This document shows, in pieces, positions 1-8,743 of a stretch of 64,000 nt of DNA. Positions within the stretch are counted from its first letter, which is position 1; every line of letters starts with the position of its first letter. Source of the stretch: Peterkaempfera bronchialis. Lineage in GTDB: Bacteria; Actinomycetota; Actinomycetes; Streptomycetales; Streptomycetaceae. A model generated the notes under the pieces. The model worked only from the letters and a program-made list of their open reading frames with translations. It did not search any database and had not been told where the DNA came from. Where the stretch lies: assembly GCF_003258605.2 (NCBI RefSeq), contig NZ_CP031264.1:5518001-5582000 (forward strand), read 5' to 3'. The translations under genes and the position numbers were made by a program.

Positions 1-2
1 GG

Positions 3-704
3 GAACGCTGGGTCATCCTCGGGCCCAACGGCGCAGGCAAGACCACCCTCCTCCAGATCGCCTCCAGCTATCTCTTCCCGACCTCCGGCACCGCCCAGAT
101 CCTCGGTGAGAAGCTCGGCTCCGTCGACGTCTTCGACCTCCGCCCCCGGATCGGCACCGCCGGCGCCGCCATGGTCGACAAGCTGCCGCGCAGCCAGACC
201 GTCCTGGACACCGTGCTCACCGCCGCGTACGGCATGACCGCCCACTGGCACGAGAAGTACGACACCACCGACGAGTTCCGCGCCCTCCTGCTGCTGGACC
301 GCCTGGGCATGGCCGAGTTCCGCGACCGCCGCTTCGGCACCCTCTCCGAGGGCGAGCGCAAGCGCACCCTGATCGCCCGCGCCCTGATGACCGACCCCGA
401 GCTGCTGCTGCTGGACGAGCCCGCCGCAGGGCTGGACCTCGGCGGACGCGAGGACCTGGTCCGCCGCCTCGGCGCGCTCGCCCAGGACCGCTACGCCCCC
501 TCCATGGTGATGGTCACCCACCATGTCGAGGAGATCGCCCCCGGCTTCACCCATGTACTGATGATCCGTCAGGGAAAGGTGCTCGCGGCCGGTCCGATCG
601 ACACCGAGCTCAGCGCCCGCAACCTCTCCCTCTGCTTCGGCCTCCCCCTCACCCTGGAGCGCCGCGGTGACCGCTGGACCGCCCAGGGCCTGCCGCTCAC
701 CTGA
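3..704 (+). CDS. ABC transporter ATP-binding protein, 5' end cut off
   Basis: This is the ATPase subunit of an ABC transporter; the start lies before the window. Reading from base 3, a Walker A (GPNGAGKT) appears within the first 15 codons. It is followed by a signature of the form LSEGE, where LSGGQ is usual, at about 345-360, a Walker B (LLLLDEP) at about 402-424, and the H-loop His in VTHH near 515. Streptomyces carries cytosolic ATPases of this kind (YlmA/ModF-like) close to the NfeD/SPFH pair. No permease gene is adjacent in the window, so substrate and partner are unknown. The reading frame is open from the first bases to the TGA at 702-704. Confidence 0.85.
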   Translation, partial: ERWVILGPNGAGKTTLLQIASSYLFPTSGTAQILGEKLGSVDVFDLRPRIGTAGAAMVDKLPRSQTVLDTVLTAAYGMTAHWHEKYDTTDEFRALLLLDRLGMAEFRDRRFGTLSEGERKRTLIARALMTDPELLLLDEPAAGLDLGGREDLVRRLGALAQDRYAPSMVMVTHHVEEIAPGFTHVLMIRQGKVLAAGPIDTELSARNLSLCFGLPLTLERRGDRWTAQGLPLT

Positions 705-725
705 GGGTTCCCGCCGGCCCGGCCG

Positions 726-752
726 CCGGCCGCCCCGATCAAGGGCGGCCGG
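726..752 (+). terminator. Stem-loop after the ABC ATPase gene
   Basis: The arms 726-735 and 743-752 form a perfect 10-bp GC stem with a 7-nt loop, 21 bases past the stop codon. No T-run follows, as is common for actinomycete terminators. This is a likely transcription end between the ATPase gene and the NfeD gene. Confidence 0.5.
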
Positions 753-814
753 TTCCTGCCCATCGACCTGCGAAAACGGTTCCCCGGCCGGTGATTGGTG
801 CCTAGGATGGGGGC

Positions 815-1237
815 GTGGACAGCTGGGTGTGGTGGCTTCTCGTCGCCGTGGGTCTGGGCATTCCGCTGGTGATCACCGCGATGCCCGAGTTCGGCATGTT
901 CGGGGTGGGCGCGCTTGCCACCGCGGCGGCAGCCGGTCTCGGCGCGAATGTGGTGACCCAGTTCATCGTCTTCGTCGCGGTCTCGGTCGCGCTGCTGGTG
1001 GTGGTGCGGCCCATTGCCTATCGCCACCTCAAGCAGGGGCCACCGGTACGGATGGGCATCGACGCGCTCAAGGGCGCCTCCGCCGTCGTCCAGGAGCGGG
1101 TGGACGGCGAGGGCGGACGGATCAAGCTCAACGGCGAGATCTGGTCGGCGCGAGCCCTCAACCCCGGCACCACTTACGAACCCGGCCAGCACGTGGATGT
1201 CGTAGAGATCGAGGGCGCCACCGCCCTCGTCGTATAG
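815..1237 (+). CDS. NfeD-family membrane protein
   Basis: A 140-residue protein of the NfeD short type. The start is GTG at 815, with a purine-rich stretch at 804-813 as possible ribosome site. Hydrophobic segments lie at about residues 4-22 and 30-66. The rest (about 75-140) is a soluble domain with the alternating pattern of the NfeD OB-fold, including the typical GEIWSARA. The neighbour 10 bases downstream encodes an SPFH protein. NfeD and SPFH/stomatin genes are paired across bacteria and are thought to organise membrane microdomains; this pairing is the main support. The exact role in this organism is not known. Confidence 0.85.
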   Translation: MDSWVWWLLVAVGLGIPLVITAMPEFGMFGVGALATAAAAGLGANVVTQFIVFVAVSVALLVVVRPIAYRHLKQGPPVRMGIDALKGASAVVQERVDGEGGRIKLNGEIWSARALNPGTTYEPGQHVDVVEIEGATALVV

Positions 1238-1246
1238 GAGAGCGCG

Positions 1247-2239
1247 TTGGAACCCGTCCTCATCGTCCTGGTCATCCTGGTGGTGCTGTCGTTCATCGCA
1301 CTGATCAAGACGATCCAGGTCATCCCGCAGGCCAGCGCGGCGATCGTGGAGCGCTTCGGCCGCTACACCCGCACGCTCAACGCCGGACTCAACATCGTGG
1401 TGCCGTTCATCGACACCATCCGGAACCGCATCGACCTGCGTGAGCAGGTCGTGCCCTTCCCGCCGCAGCCGGTGATCACCCAGGACAACCTGGTGGTCAA
1501 CATCGACACCGTCATCTACTACCAGGTCACCGACCCGCGCGCGGCCACCTACGAGGTCGCCAGCTACATCCAGGCCATCGAGCAGCTCACCGTCACCACG
1601 CTGCGCAACATCATCGGCGGCATGGACCTGGAGCGCACCCTGACCTCCCGTGAGGAGATCAACGCGGCGCTGCGCGGCGTCCTCGACGAGGCCACCGGCA
1701 AGTGGGGCATCCGCGTCAACCGGGTCGAGCTCAAGGCCATCGAGCCGCCCACCTCCATCCAGGACTCGATGGAGAAGCAGATGCGCGCCGACCGCGACAA
1801 GCGCGCCGCCATCCTCACCGCCGAGGGCACCAAGCAGGCCGCCATCCTCACCGCCGAGGGCCAGAAGCAGGCCGCGGTCCTGGAGGCGGAGGGCGAGGCG
1901 CAGGCCGCCGTGCTGCGCGCCGACGGTGAAGCCGCCGCCATCCGCACCGTCTTCGAGTCCATCCACGCGGGCAACCCGGACCAGAAGCTGCTGGCCTACC
2001 AGTACCTCCAGACCCTCCCCAAGCTCGCCGAGGGCAACGCCAACAAGCTCTGGATCATCCCCAGCGAGGTCGGCGACGCCCTCAAGGGCCTCGGCGGAGC
2101 CTTCGCCGGTTTCGCCGGCGGCCCCGGCGGCGGCGGCCACCAGCCGGCCGGCCCCACCCCGCCCGCCGACCTCGACAAGGGCGCCGCCCGCCCCCGCGTC
2201 GACCCGGCCCGCGAGTACCCGTCGATCGACCCCGAGTGA
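1247..2239 (+). CDS. SPFH-domain (stomatin/prohibitin-like) membrane protein
   Basis: A 330-residue protein starting at TTG 1247, with a clear AGGAG at 1236-1240. Residues about 3-20 are a membrane segment. The SPFH domain follows, with stomatin-type stretches such as QASAAIVERFGRY and VVNIDTVIYYQVTDP. Residues about 175-235 are Ala/Glu/Gln-rich repeats (ILTAEGxKQAA) predicted as coiled coil, as in flotillins and stomatins. The tail is Gly/Pro-rich. It is co-transcribed with the NfeD gene. SPFH proteins oligomerise at membrane microdomains and are often linked to membrane-protein quality control; the specific substrate is not visible here. Confidence 0.9.
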   Translation: MEPVLIVLVILVVLSFIALIKTIQVIPQASAAIVERFGRYTRTLNAGLNIVVPFIDTIRNRIDLREQVVPFPPQPVITQDNLVVNIDTVIYYQVTDPRAATYEVASYIQAIEQLTVTTLRNIIGGMDLERTLTSREEINAALRGVLDEATGKWGIRVNRVELKAIEPPTSIQDSMEKQMRADRDKRAAILTAEGTKQAAILTAEGQKQAAVLEAEGEAQAAVLRADGEAAAIRTVFESIHAGNPDQKLLAYQYLQTLPKLAEGNANKLWIIPSEVGDALKGLGGAFAGFAGGPGGGGHQPAGPTPPADLDKGAARPRVDPAREYPSIDPE

Positions 2240-2243
2240 CACC

Positions 2244-2304
2244 GGGCTGACGACAGCCCGAGCGACGAGGGCGGGGAACGGCAACGCCGTTCCCCGCCCT
2301 CGTC
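2244..2304 (+). terminator. Tandem hairpins after the SPFH gene
   Basis: A small stem (GGGCT 2244-2248 with AGCCC 2255-2259) is followed by a perfect 19-bp stem, arms 2264-2282 and 2286-2304, with a 3-nt loop. It starts a few bases past the SPFH stop, so it very probably ends the NfeD-SPFH transcript. Confidence 0.75.
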
Positions 2305-2390
2305 CGCATCCCGGACCCCCACGCTCCACCGCCCCCCACCATGCTGGATGATCGGACACCCGGACGGTTCGACAGCGAAGGGGCACGGCG

Positions 2391-3149
2391 ATGACACCCT
2401 GGGAGGCGGTGGCGGTCTTCGCCGCAGGCATCGGCGCCGGCACCATCAACACCATCGTCGGCTCCGGCACCCTGCTCACCTTCCCCGTGCTGCTCGCCGT
2501 CGGCCTGCCCCCCGTCACCGCCAATGTCTCCAACTCCCTCGGCCTGGTCCCCGGATCGCTCAGCGGCGCCATCGGCTACCGCCGCGAACTGGTCGGCCAG
2601 CGCCCCCGCCTGCTGCGCCTCGGCGCCGCCGCGCTGCTCGGCGGCCTGGTCGGCGCCCTGCTGCTGATCGTGCTGCCCGGCAGCGCCTTCAAGGCCGCCG
2701 TCCCGGCGCTGATCGTGCTCGCCGTGGTCCTGGTGATCCTCCAGCCCCGCCTCGCCAAGGCCGTCGCCGCCCGCCGCCGGACGACCGGACACCGCGACGC
2801 CGGGCCGCTGCTGATGACCGGGATCTTCCTCACCGGCATCTACGGCGGCTACTTCGGCGCCGCCCAGGGCGTGCTGATGCTGGCCCTGATGGGCATGCTG
2901 CTGGACGAGGACCTCCAGCGGCTCAACGCCACCAAGAATGTGCTCGCCCTCCTGGTCAACGGCGTGGCCGCGATCTTCTTCCTCTTTGTCGCCCACTTCG
3001 ACTGGACCGCCGTGCTGCTGATCGCCGCCGGCGCGGCGATCGGCGGCGTGATCGGCGCCAGGGTCGGCCGCCGCCTGCCGCCCATCGCCCTGCGCTCCCT
3101 GATCGTCGTCGTCGGCCTCGCCGCCGTCATCCGGCTGCTCATCGACTGA
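2391..3149 (+). CDS. TauE/SafE-family membrane permease
   Basis: A 252-residue, almost entirely hydrophobic protein with about eight predicted membrane segments and two related halves (residues about 1-105 and 135-252). This is the layout of the TauE/SafE (DUF81) family of sulfite/organosulfonate exporters and related anion carriers. The N-terminal stretch GAGTINTIVGSGTLLTFP and the second-half GIYGGYFGAAQGVL are characteristic family motifs. ATG 2391 is preceded by a purine-rich GAAGGGG. Neighbours give no substrate hint. It stands alone, between a strong terminator and the dehydratase gene. Confidence 0.85.
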   Translation: MTPWEAVAVFAAGIGAGTINTIVGSGTLLTFPVLLAVGLPPVTANVSNSLGLVPGSLSGAIGYRRELVGQRPRLLRLGAAALLGGLVGALLLIVLPGSAFKAAVPALIVLAVVLVILQPRLAKAVAARRRTTGHRDAGPLLMTGIFLTGIYGGYFGAAQGVLMLALMGMLLDEDLQRLNATKNVLALLVNGVAAIFFLFVAHFDWTAVLLIAAGAAIGGVIGARVGRRLPPIALRSLIVVVGLAAVIRLLID

Positions 3150-3241
3150 CTCCACCCGGCCGAACGGGGCTCGACGGCCGCTCCGCCCTCTGCCAGGGTC
3201 GGACCCGACGCCCGTACGCCGTCCCCACCGGGAGCAGACCC

Positions 3242-3541
3242 ATGCCCGCAGCCCCCCGGCTCACCGAGCCCGAGATCGCCCTCCGCCTCACGGCCCTGCC
3301 CGACTGGACCCGTGACGGCGACTCCATCCGCCGGACCGCCGAGGCAGCCGACTTCCCCGCCGCCATCCGCGTGGTGGTCGCGGTCGCCGAGCAGGCCGAG
3401 GCGATGGACCACCACCCCGACATCGACATCCGCTGGCGCACCCTGCACTTCACCCTCAGCACCCACTCCGCCGGCGGCCTCACCGCACTCGACTTCGACC
3501 TCGCCGCCCGCATCGACCAGGCCGTCACCGCCCACGGCTGA
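3242..3541 (+). CDS. 4a-hydroxytetrahydrobiopterin dehydratase (PCD/DCoH family)
   Basis: A 99-residue protein of normal family length. It shows the catalytic signature: His-His-Pro in MDHHPDIDIRW at about residues 58-68, then LSTHSAGGLTALDFDLA near the C-terminus. These His residues dehydrate 4a-hydroxy-tetrahydropterin after aromatic amino acid hydroxylation. No aromatic hydroxylase gene is adjacent. Actinomycetes commonly carry orphan copies, which may serve other pterin or regulatory roles. The start at ATG 3242 gives the usual N-terminus; longer in-frame extension upstream has no support. Confidence 0.9.
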   Translation: MPAAPRLTEPEIALRLTALPDWTRDGDSIRRTAEAADFPAAIRVVVAVAEQAEAMDHHPDIDIRWRTLHFTLSTHSAGGLTALDFDLAARIDQAVTAHG

Positions 3542-3660
3542 CCCCCGCCGCCCCGCCGCTCCCGTCCCTCCCGCGCCCGCGCTCCGAACGCCGGACGGGC
3601 GCCGCCGCCGTTCGTGAGATGCTGGCCGACAGATCATCCAGGCGGGACGGACGGGACTTC

Positions 3661-5610
3661 ATGGCTCAGGAACCTTCCGGCAGCGGCGGGCAGCAGCCCT
3701 CGGAGTACGACTACGGGCAGCAGTGGCCCCCCGGCCAGGTACCCCCCGCCGAGAGCGGCATACCGGGCGGCTACGAGGCATACGGCAGCGGCCAGGACGC
3801 CTGGGGCAACCAGGCGCAGGCCCAGCAGCAGACCTACTACGGCGGCTACGAGCAGCAGCAGCCCTCTTACGGCCAGGACCAGTACGGCCAACAGCAGACC
3901 GGCCAACAGCAGTACGGCCAACAGTCGTACGACCAGCAGCATTACGGCCAGCAGCAGTACGGCCAGGACCAGTACGGCCAGTCCTACGACACCACCGGGT
4001 ACGGCTACGCCGACCCCTACGGCGGCGCCGCCCAGGGCTACCAGGACTACACCGCCCAGCAGCCGTACCAGGACTACCAGCAGCCCGGCGCCCCCACCAC
4101 CCCCGTCGACGAGGCCGCCACCCAGCAGTGGCAGGCCCCCGACTACGGCACCCCGGACCGGCTCGCCGCAGACGGCTTCCCCGACCCCCCGTCACATCCC
4201 GCCCCGGTCCCGGCCGCCACCGCCCCCGCCGCCCCGACCGGCGACGCCCCCCGCCGGAGCCTCGCCGACCGCGCCCGCAGCGTCCTCACCGGAGGCAGCA
4301 ACGGCCCCGACCGCCGCACCCTGCTGATCCGCACCGGTATCGGCTCCGCCGCGCTGGTGGTCCTGATCAGCGCCGGCGTCTATGTGGCCGGCGGCGACGG
4401 CACCGGCGACACCGTCGCGGGCGACGACAGCGGCGCCTCGGCCGGCTTCTCCGTCGACCACACCAAGACCTGGGCGGCCCAGCCCGCCGCCGCCGGCGCC
4501 GACGACAGCCTGCTCGGCAGCTGGCTGCTGGCCAAGGCCGTCGTCCGTGGCGACGGCACCGGCGTCCACGCCTACGACCTCGCCACCGGCAAGCAGGTGT
4601 GGAGCCTCCAGCCCCCCAAGCCCGGCGCGGTGCCCTGCGGAATGTCGCACACGGTCGGCGGCGGCGGGATCGGCGCGGTGCTGTACACCCCCAAGGCAGG
4701 CGGCAAGAACTGCACCCTGCTCTCCGCCGTGGACACCGCCACCGGCGCGCAGCAGTGGACCAAGACCCTCTCCGACGCCAAGGGCGTCTACGGCGCCCAG
4801 GTCATGGTCAACGACACCCGGGTGGTCGCCGTCGGCGACTCCAAGGCGGTCGGCTACGAAGCCGCCACCGGCAAGCAGAAGTGGGACAACGTCGGACGCG
4901 GCAAGTTCTGCACCCTCTCCGGCACCGGCTCCGGCAACACCGTGCTGCTGCACAGCAGTTGCGCCGACACCAGCCCCAAGGAGCAGGTCGTCGCGCTGGA
5001 CGCGGCAAGCGGCCGGCTCATCTGGTGGCGCGGCCTCGGCACCCCCAAGACCGTCTCCGTACTCTCCGCCGAACCCGCCGTGGTCCTCACCACGGCCGGC
5101 AGTGAGGCGGACGACCGGATCCACTACTGGGACGAGAAGGGCAACTCGGGCGCCGACGTCCCGGTCACCCGGCCCGACGGCCGACTCGACGTGGGCCGTG
5201 GCTCCCTGGACGCCAACCCGGGCGTCTTCTTCCGGGGCACCACCCTGACCACCGCGCTCGTCCCGGCGAACGGCACCACCCCCGCCAACGGCTCCCTCAC
5301 CGCAGTCGACCTGAAGACCGGTCGGCAGCTCTGGAAGACCACCGCCCAGGAGAAGGGCAAGGTGCAGCCGGTCGGCATCGACGGCGACGCCCTGGTGGTC
5401 GCCACCGAGGAGCGCACCGACCAGCCCGCCCACCTCAGCCGCCTCACCCTGGCGGACGGCCGGGAGTCGGCGGGCGGCGGCTTCCCCAAGGGCACCGGCT
5501 CGCTGCTCGGCGCGGGCCGGCTGCTGACCGCCGACGGCCTGGTCGTCGCCGTGCCCACCTTCACCTCGACCTACGGCACCTCCGCGACCGCCTACCAGGC
5601 CGCGAAGTGA
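3661..5610 (+). CDS. Membrane-anchored PQQ-like beta-propeller protein with Q/Y/G-rich N-terminus
   Basis: A 649-residue protein from ATG 3661. Residues about 20-130 are low-complexity, rich in Gln, Tyr and Gly, with repeated YGQQQ units; Pro/Ala-rich sequence follows. One membrane segment lies at about 220-245. The outer part holds at least five propeller strands of the form DLATGKQVWS, DTATGAQQWT, AATGKQKWDN, DAASGRLIWW and DLKTGRQLWK, as in PQQ_2/BamB-like domains. The layout is a cytoplasmic sticky tail, one TM and an extracytoplasmic propeller. Streptomyces genomes carry many such proteins and the function is unknown. An in-frame ATG at 3619 is possible, but the 3661 start gives the usual MAQEP-type N-terminus. 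Confidence 0.8.
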   Translation: MAQEPSGSGGQQPSEYDYGQQWPPGQVPPAESGIPGGYEAYGSGQDAWGNQAQAQQQTYYGGYEQQQPSYGQDQYGQQQTGQQQYGQQSYDQQHYGQQQYGQDQYGQSYDTTGYGYADPYGGAAQGYQDYTAQQPYQDYQQPGAPTTPVDEAATQQWQAPDYGTPDRLAADGFPDPPSHPAPVPAATAPAAPTGDAPRRSLADRARSVLTGGSNGPDRRTLLIRTGIGSAALVVLISAGVYVAGGDGTGDTVAGDDSGASAGFSVDHTKTWAAQPAAAGADDSLLGSWLLAKAVVRGDGTGVHAYDLATGKQVWSLQPPKPGAVPCGMSHTVGGGGIGAVLYTPKAGGKNCTLLSAVDTATGAQQWTKTLSDAKGVYGAQVMVNDTRVVAVGDSKAVGYEAATGKQKWDNVGRGKFCTLSGTGSGNTVLLHSSCADTSPKEQVVALDAASGRLIWWRGLGTPKTVSVLSAEPAVVLTTAGSEADDRIHYWDEKGNSGADVPVTRPDGRLDVGRGSLDANPGVFFRGTTLTTALVPANGTTPANGSLTAVDLKTGRQLWKTTAQEKGKVQPVGIDGDALVVATEERTDQPAHLSRLTLADGRESAGGGFPKGTGSLLGAGRLLTADGLVVAVPTFTSTYGTSATAYQAAK

Positions 5611-5614
5611 CCGG

Positions 5615-5655
5615 TGGGGCGGTGGAACCCTCCCCAGCGAGGTTCCACCGCCCCG
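5615..5655. terminator. Bidirectional terminator between convergent genes
   Basis: A perfect 14-bp stem (5616-5629 with 5641-5654) with an 11-nt loop lies between the stops of the propeller gene (+) and the HNH gene (-). It is probably used from both sides. Confidence 0.75.
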
Positions 5656-5715
5656 GTCTCAGGCGGGCGGGTCTCAGGCGGGCCGGTCTCAGGCGGGCCG
5701 GTCTCAGGCGGGCCG
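5656..5715. repeat. Four tandem copies of a 15-bp repeat
   Basis: Four head-to-tail copies of GTCTCAGGCGGGCCG (the first copy has GCGG at its end) run from 5656 to 5715. They start immediately after the terminator stem. The last copy contains the TGA stop of the leftward HNH gene (5704-5706), so copy number could change without altering the protein. Confidence 0.95.
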
Positions 5716-6213
5716 TGGCAGCCAGCCCGCGAGTTCGCCCACGTCCGCCTGGCGCAGCCCCAGCGCCAGGACCAGCGACGCCTCCGGGGTCGGCTCGAAG
5801 GGTGTCCGCAGCAGCGCCATCCCGGCCTGCTCCGGCGTCCGGTCGGCCTTGCGCTGGTTGTCCTCGGCGCACGCCGCCACGGTGTTGAGCCAACTGTCCG
5901 ACCCGCCGCGCGACCTGGGCACCAGATGGTCCACGGTGGTCGCCCGGCGCCCGCAGTACGCGCACCGGTGCTGGTCGCGCACCAGCACACCCCGCCGCGA
6001 CCACGCCGCTCGTTGTCGGAACGGCACTCTGACGTACCGGGTCAGCCTGATCACCTGCGGCACCGGCAGCTCGACCCCGGTACCCCGCACCACGCGCAGC
6101 GGGTGCGCCTGCTCCACCACGGCCTTGTCCTGGAGCAGCAGCACCACCGCGCGCTGGAGCGACACGGTCGTCAGCGGCTCGTAACCCGCGTTCAGCACCA
6201 GCGTGTTCCGCAT
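5704..6213 (-). CDS. HNH endonuclease-family protein
   Basis: A 169-residue protein. ATG 6213 gives the N-terminus MRNTLVLNAGYEPL, typical of the actinobacterial HNH family. A zinc-ribbon/HNH core lies at about residues 75-125: CAYCGRR, then the catalytic DHLVPRSRGG, then TVAACAEDNQRKADRTP, supplying the later Cys and Asn. No partner such as a terminase or methylase is near, so it is a chromosomal HNH protein of unknown target, not a restriction or phage gene. The open frame extends upstream but has no convincing ribosome site there. The stop codon lies inside a 15-bp tandem repeat. Confidence 0.85.
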   Translation of the reverse strand: MRNTLVLNAGYEPLTTVSLQRAVVLLLQDKAVVEQAHPLRVVRGTGVELPVPQVIRLTRYVRVPFRQRAAWSRRGVLVRDQHRCAYCGRRATTVDHLVPRSRGGSDSWLNTVAACAEDNQRKADRTPEQAGMALLRTPFEPTPEASLVLALGLRQADVGELAGWLPRPA

Positions 6214-6330
6214 CGCGGACACCTCCCAGCCACACTCCCGCCCCCGTGGCGGAGTGGGTCCACTGTGGATCGGCGGCCCTCCGCGCAACAACGCAATTTC
6301 CGTGGCGCGGCGGCACCGTGCACAGCAGAC

Positions 6331-6410
6331 GGCGCGGCCGTGCACCCCGAGGCAGGGGTGCACGGCCGCGCCGCATCCGGTCACCGGCCCGAGACACCGC
6401 CTCGGGCCGG
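6331..6410 (-). terminator. Two consecutive perfect hairpins between the PEBP and HNH genes
   Basis: The first stem read by leftward transcripts is 6384-6393 with 6401-6410 (10 bp, 7-nt loop), only 6 bases past the PEBP stop. The second is 6331-6348 with 6355-6372 (18 bp perfect, 6-nt loop). Together they make a strong double terminator isolating the HNH gene. Confidence 0.75.
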
Positions 6411-6415
6411 CGGCC

Positions 6416-6946
6416 TCACTTGTTCTCGTATGTGGCGATGAGCTGGGCCCGCGCAATCGCGTGGAAGCGCAGATTGAACCCGACCACCGCCGGGGTGGCC
6501 TCCGCGTCCGGGCCGAGCTTCTCGCTGTCCACCGCGTAGACCGTGAAGACATAGCGGTGCGGGCCGTCGCCGGGCGGCGGGGCGGCGCCGCCGAAGTCCC
6601 GCGTGCCGTAGTCGTTGCGCACCTGCACCGCGCCCTCGGGCAGCCCGGCGAAACCGCCCGTACCGGCGCCGGTCGGCAGCTCGGTCACCGACGCCGGGAT
6701 GTCGAACACCGTCCAGTGCCAGAAGCCGCTGCCGGTCGGCGCATCCGGGTCGAAGCAGGTCACCGCGAAGCTGCGGGTCTCCTCGGGGAAGCCCGACCAG
6801 CGCAGCTGCGGCGAGGTGTTGCCGCCCGCGAACACCTGGGCCTCGGGCAGTACGGCGCCGTCCCGGATGTCGTCGCTGGCCACCGTGAACGACGGCACCG
6901 GCGGGTGGAAGTCGTGCGGAAGGGGCCGCCTCTTGGCCTCGGTCAC
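6416..6946 (-). CDS. PEBP-family protein (YbhB/YbcL, Raf-kinase-inhibitor-like)
   Basis: A 176-residue cytosolic protein, GTG start at 6946 with a perfect AAGGAGGTT at 6954-6962. It carries the PEBP family core: [24 protein letters not shown], the [13 protein letters not shown] ligand-pocket signature near residues 68-80, and the C-terminal [13 protein letters not shown]. Bacterial members bind small anionic or phospho ligands, but the physiological role is usually unknown. It is likely a single-gene transcript, ended by two hairpins. No neighbouring genes suggest a pathway. Confidence 0.9.
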   Translation of the reverse strand: MTEAKRRPLPHDFHPPVPSFTVASDDIRDGAVLPEAQVFAGGNTSPQLRWSGFPEETRSFAVTCFDPDAPTGSGFWHWTVFDIPASVTELPTGAGTGGFAGLPEGAVQVRNDYGTRDFGGAAPPPGDGPHRYVFTVYAVDSEKLGPDAEATPAVVGFNLRFHAIARAQLIATYENK

Positions 6947-7026
6947 GTCCCGAACCTCCTTCGAAGGGGGATCTTGATCACCCCCACCTTAGTAGCGCCC
7001 CTGCGGCTCCGAGGCCCCGAAACGGC

Positions 7027-7809
7027 TCAGATCCAGCCCCGGCGCCCACCCACCGCGTGGATCCACTGGTGCAGGTAGTCCGCCCAGTCGGTCGACCCGA
7101 CGGCGGAGTGCGCCACCGTGAACGACCGCAAGGCGTCGCTGCCCTCGCCCGACAGCCCGCCCTTGCGGTCCATCTCCAGGACGACGTCCACGGCCGTCTC
7201 ATCGGCGATGAAGGAGAGCTCCACCTCGTTCAGCCCCGGATACCGCGGCGGCGCGAAGAACTCGATCTCCTGGTAGAACGGCAGCCGCTGCCGGGTGTTG
7301 CGGAGGTGCCCGCGCTCCAGCTCCGCCCCCTTGAGGCGGAAGCCCAGCCGCGCCAGGGCGTCCAGGACGGCGTGCTGCACCGGCAGCGGATGCACCTCGA
7401 CCGGGTCCAGGTCGCCCGCGTCCACCGCCCGGTCGATCGCCAGCTCGGTGGCCACCCCCACCGCCGTCCCGCGCAGCCGCTGCCCGGCCACCGCCGTCAC
7501 CGGAGTCTCATACGGGATGTGCAGCGCAAACGGCACCACATGCACCGCGCCCTCCTTGAGCGCGAATCCGTCACCGATCCGCTGCCGGTGGAACTCCACG
7601 TGCTGCCGGTACTCCGAGTCCTGGGTCTCCACCTCCACCCGGGCCTGGAGGCCCAGCGTCAGCCCCTCGATGCGCTGGTCCACCGCGCCGCCCTGGATCC
7701 TCACCTCGCCGTGGACCACGCCGCCCGGCACCACATTCGGCTCGTGCAGCACGGTCTCCACCGAGGCGCCCCCGGCACCGAGCGCGGCCAGTATCCGCTT
7801 CAAGCCCAT
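7027..7809 (-). CDS. Spo0M-type sporulation-control protein
   Basis: A 260-residue protein. ATG 7809 with GAGGGGG at 7813-7819 gives [21 protein letters not shown], the usual beginning of Spo0M family proteins. The pattern ([16 protein letters not shown], then [11 protein letters not shown], then FEI/EFF strands) fits the arrestin-like beta-sandwich of Spo0M. In Bacillus the protein modulates sporulation, and Streptomyces homologues are widespread. It lies divergent to the glycosylase gene, with about 135 bp between them holding a direct 10-bp repeat (GTCGTACCTT twice, 7862-7881). The far longer open frame upstream of 7809 overlaps the glycosylase gene and is not credible. Confidence 0.85.
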   Translation of the reverse strand: MGLKRILAALGAGGASVETVLHEPNVVPGGVVHGEVRIQGGAVDQRIEGLTLGLQARVEVETQDSEYRQHVEFHRQRIGDGFALKEGAVHVVPFALHIPYETPVTAVAGQRLRGTAVGVATELAIDRAVDAGDLDPVEVHPLPVQHAVLDALARLGFRLKGAELERGHLRNTRQRLPFYQEIEFFAPPRYPGLNEVELSFIADETAVDVVLEMDRKGGLSGEGSDALRSFTVAHSAVGSTDWADYLHQWIHAVGGRRGWI

Positions 7810-7944
7810 CGAAGTCCCCCTCGCGTCCACCTCGCCGCGCAGCCGGAGCGCGGCCTGCCGGGTCGTACCTTGTCGTACCTTGGCAAAATCCGGCCGACCC
7901 GTCCAAGCCCGCCGCCCCCCTATGGCTCGGCTACCCTCGGGGCC

Positions 7945-8598
7945 ATGCCGAGCACGGACCCCCTGCGTACCCCGCTGCCCCGGGACTTCTTCGACCGGCC
8001 CGTGCTGGAGGTGGCCCCCGACCTTCTGGGCCGGACCCTCGTCTGCGCCTTCCCCGAGGGCACCGTCGAGCTGCGCCTCACCGAGGTCGAGGCGTACGAC
8101 GGCCCCAACGACCCCGGCTCGCACGCCTACCGGGGCCGCACCACCCGCAATGCCGTGATGTTCGGCGAACCGGGGCATGTGTACGTCTACTTCACCTATG
8201 GCATGCACTTCTGCATGAACCTGGTCTGCGGCCCGCCCGGCACCGCTTCCGGAGTGCTGCTGCGGGCCGGTGAGATCACCGCCGGAGTGGAGCTGGCCCG
8301 CAAGCGCCGCCCCGCCGCCCGCAAGGACACCGAGCTGGCCCAGGGTCCGGCCAGGATGACGCTCGCCCTGGGCGTCGACCGGGCGCATGACGGCGCGGAC
8401 GCCTGCCCCGCCGATCCCGCCGACTCACCGTTCCGGATGCTGACCGGCTCACCGCCGCTGCCGGGCCTGGTCCTCAGCGGTCCGCGCACCGGCGTCTCCG
8501 GGGCCGGCGCTGACACCCCCTGGCGGTACTGGATCGAGGGCGACCCCACCGTCAGCCCGTACCGGCCGCACAGCCCGCGCCGCCGCACCGCACGCTGA
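7945..8598 (+). CDS. DNA-3-methyladenine glycosylase (AAG/MPG family)
   Basis: A 217-residue base-excision repair enzyme that removes alkylated purines. It has the AAG fold signatures: an early DLLGRTLV, the catalytic Glu region [22 protein letters not shown], and [15 protein letters not shown] for the intercalating and pocket residues. Length is normal. A TACCCT hexamer ends about 8 bases before the ATG and there is no good ribosome site, so the mRNA may be leaderless. tyrS follows, as in Mycobacterium tuberculosis, where the glycosylase gene also precedes tyrS. Confidence 0.92.
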   Translation: MPSTDPLRTPLPRDFFDRPVLEVAPDLLGRTLVCAFPEGTVELRLTEVEAYDGPNDPGSHAYRGRTTRNAVMFGEPGHVYVYFTYGMHFCMNLVCGPPGTASGVLLRAGEITAGVELARKRRPAARKDTELAQGPARMTLALGVDRAHDGADACPADPADSPFRMLTGSPPLPGLVLSGPRTGVSGAGADTPWRYWIEGDPTVSPYRPHSPRRRTAR

Positions 8599-8743
8599 AC
8601 GCGCAGCCCGCAGGTCATCCTCGGCGGTCAGCGGTGGAACCGGCGGAAACGGACTGGCGCCGACCGCGTACCCTCGGACACGCTGGAGAGAGGCCGCCCC
8701 CGACACAGACGGGCGGCCCTATGACCGAAGGAGACCCGAGACC

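Noticed and set aside
569-2572. 667-residue minus-strand open frame
   Set aside because: It is antisense to the NfeD and SPFH genes, has low-complexity GC-driven composition and no family motifs.
5656-5715. CRISPR array
   Set aside because: The units are 15 bp and directly adjacent with no spacers, and there are no cas genes.
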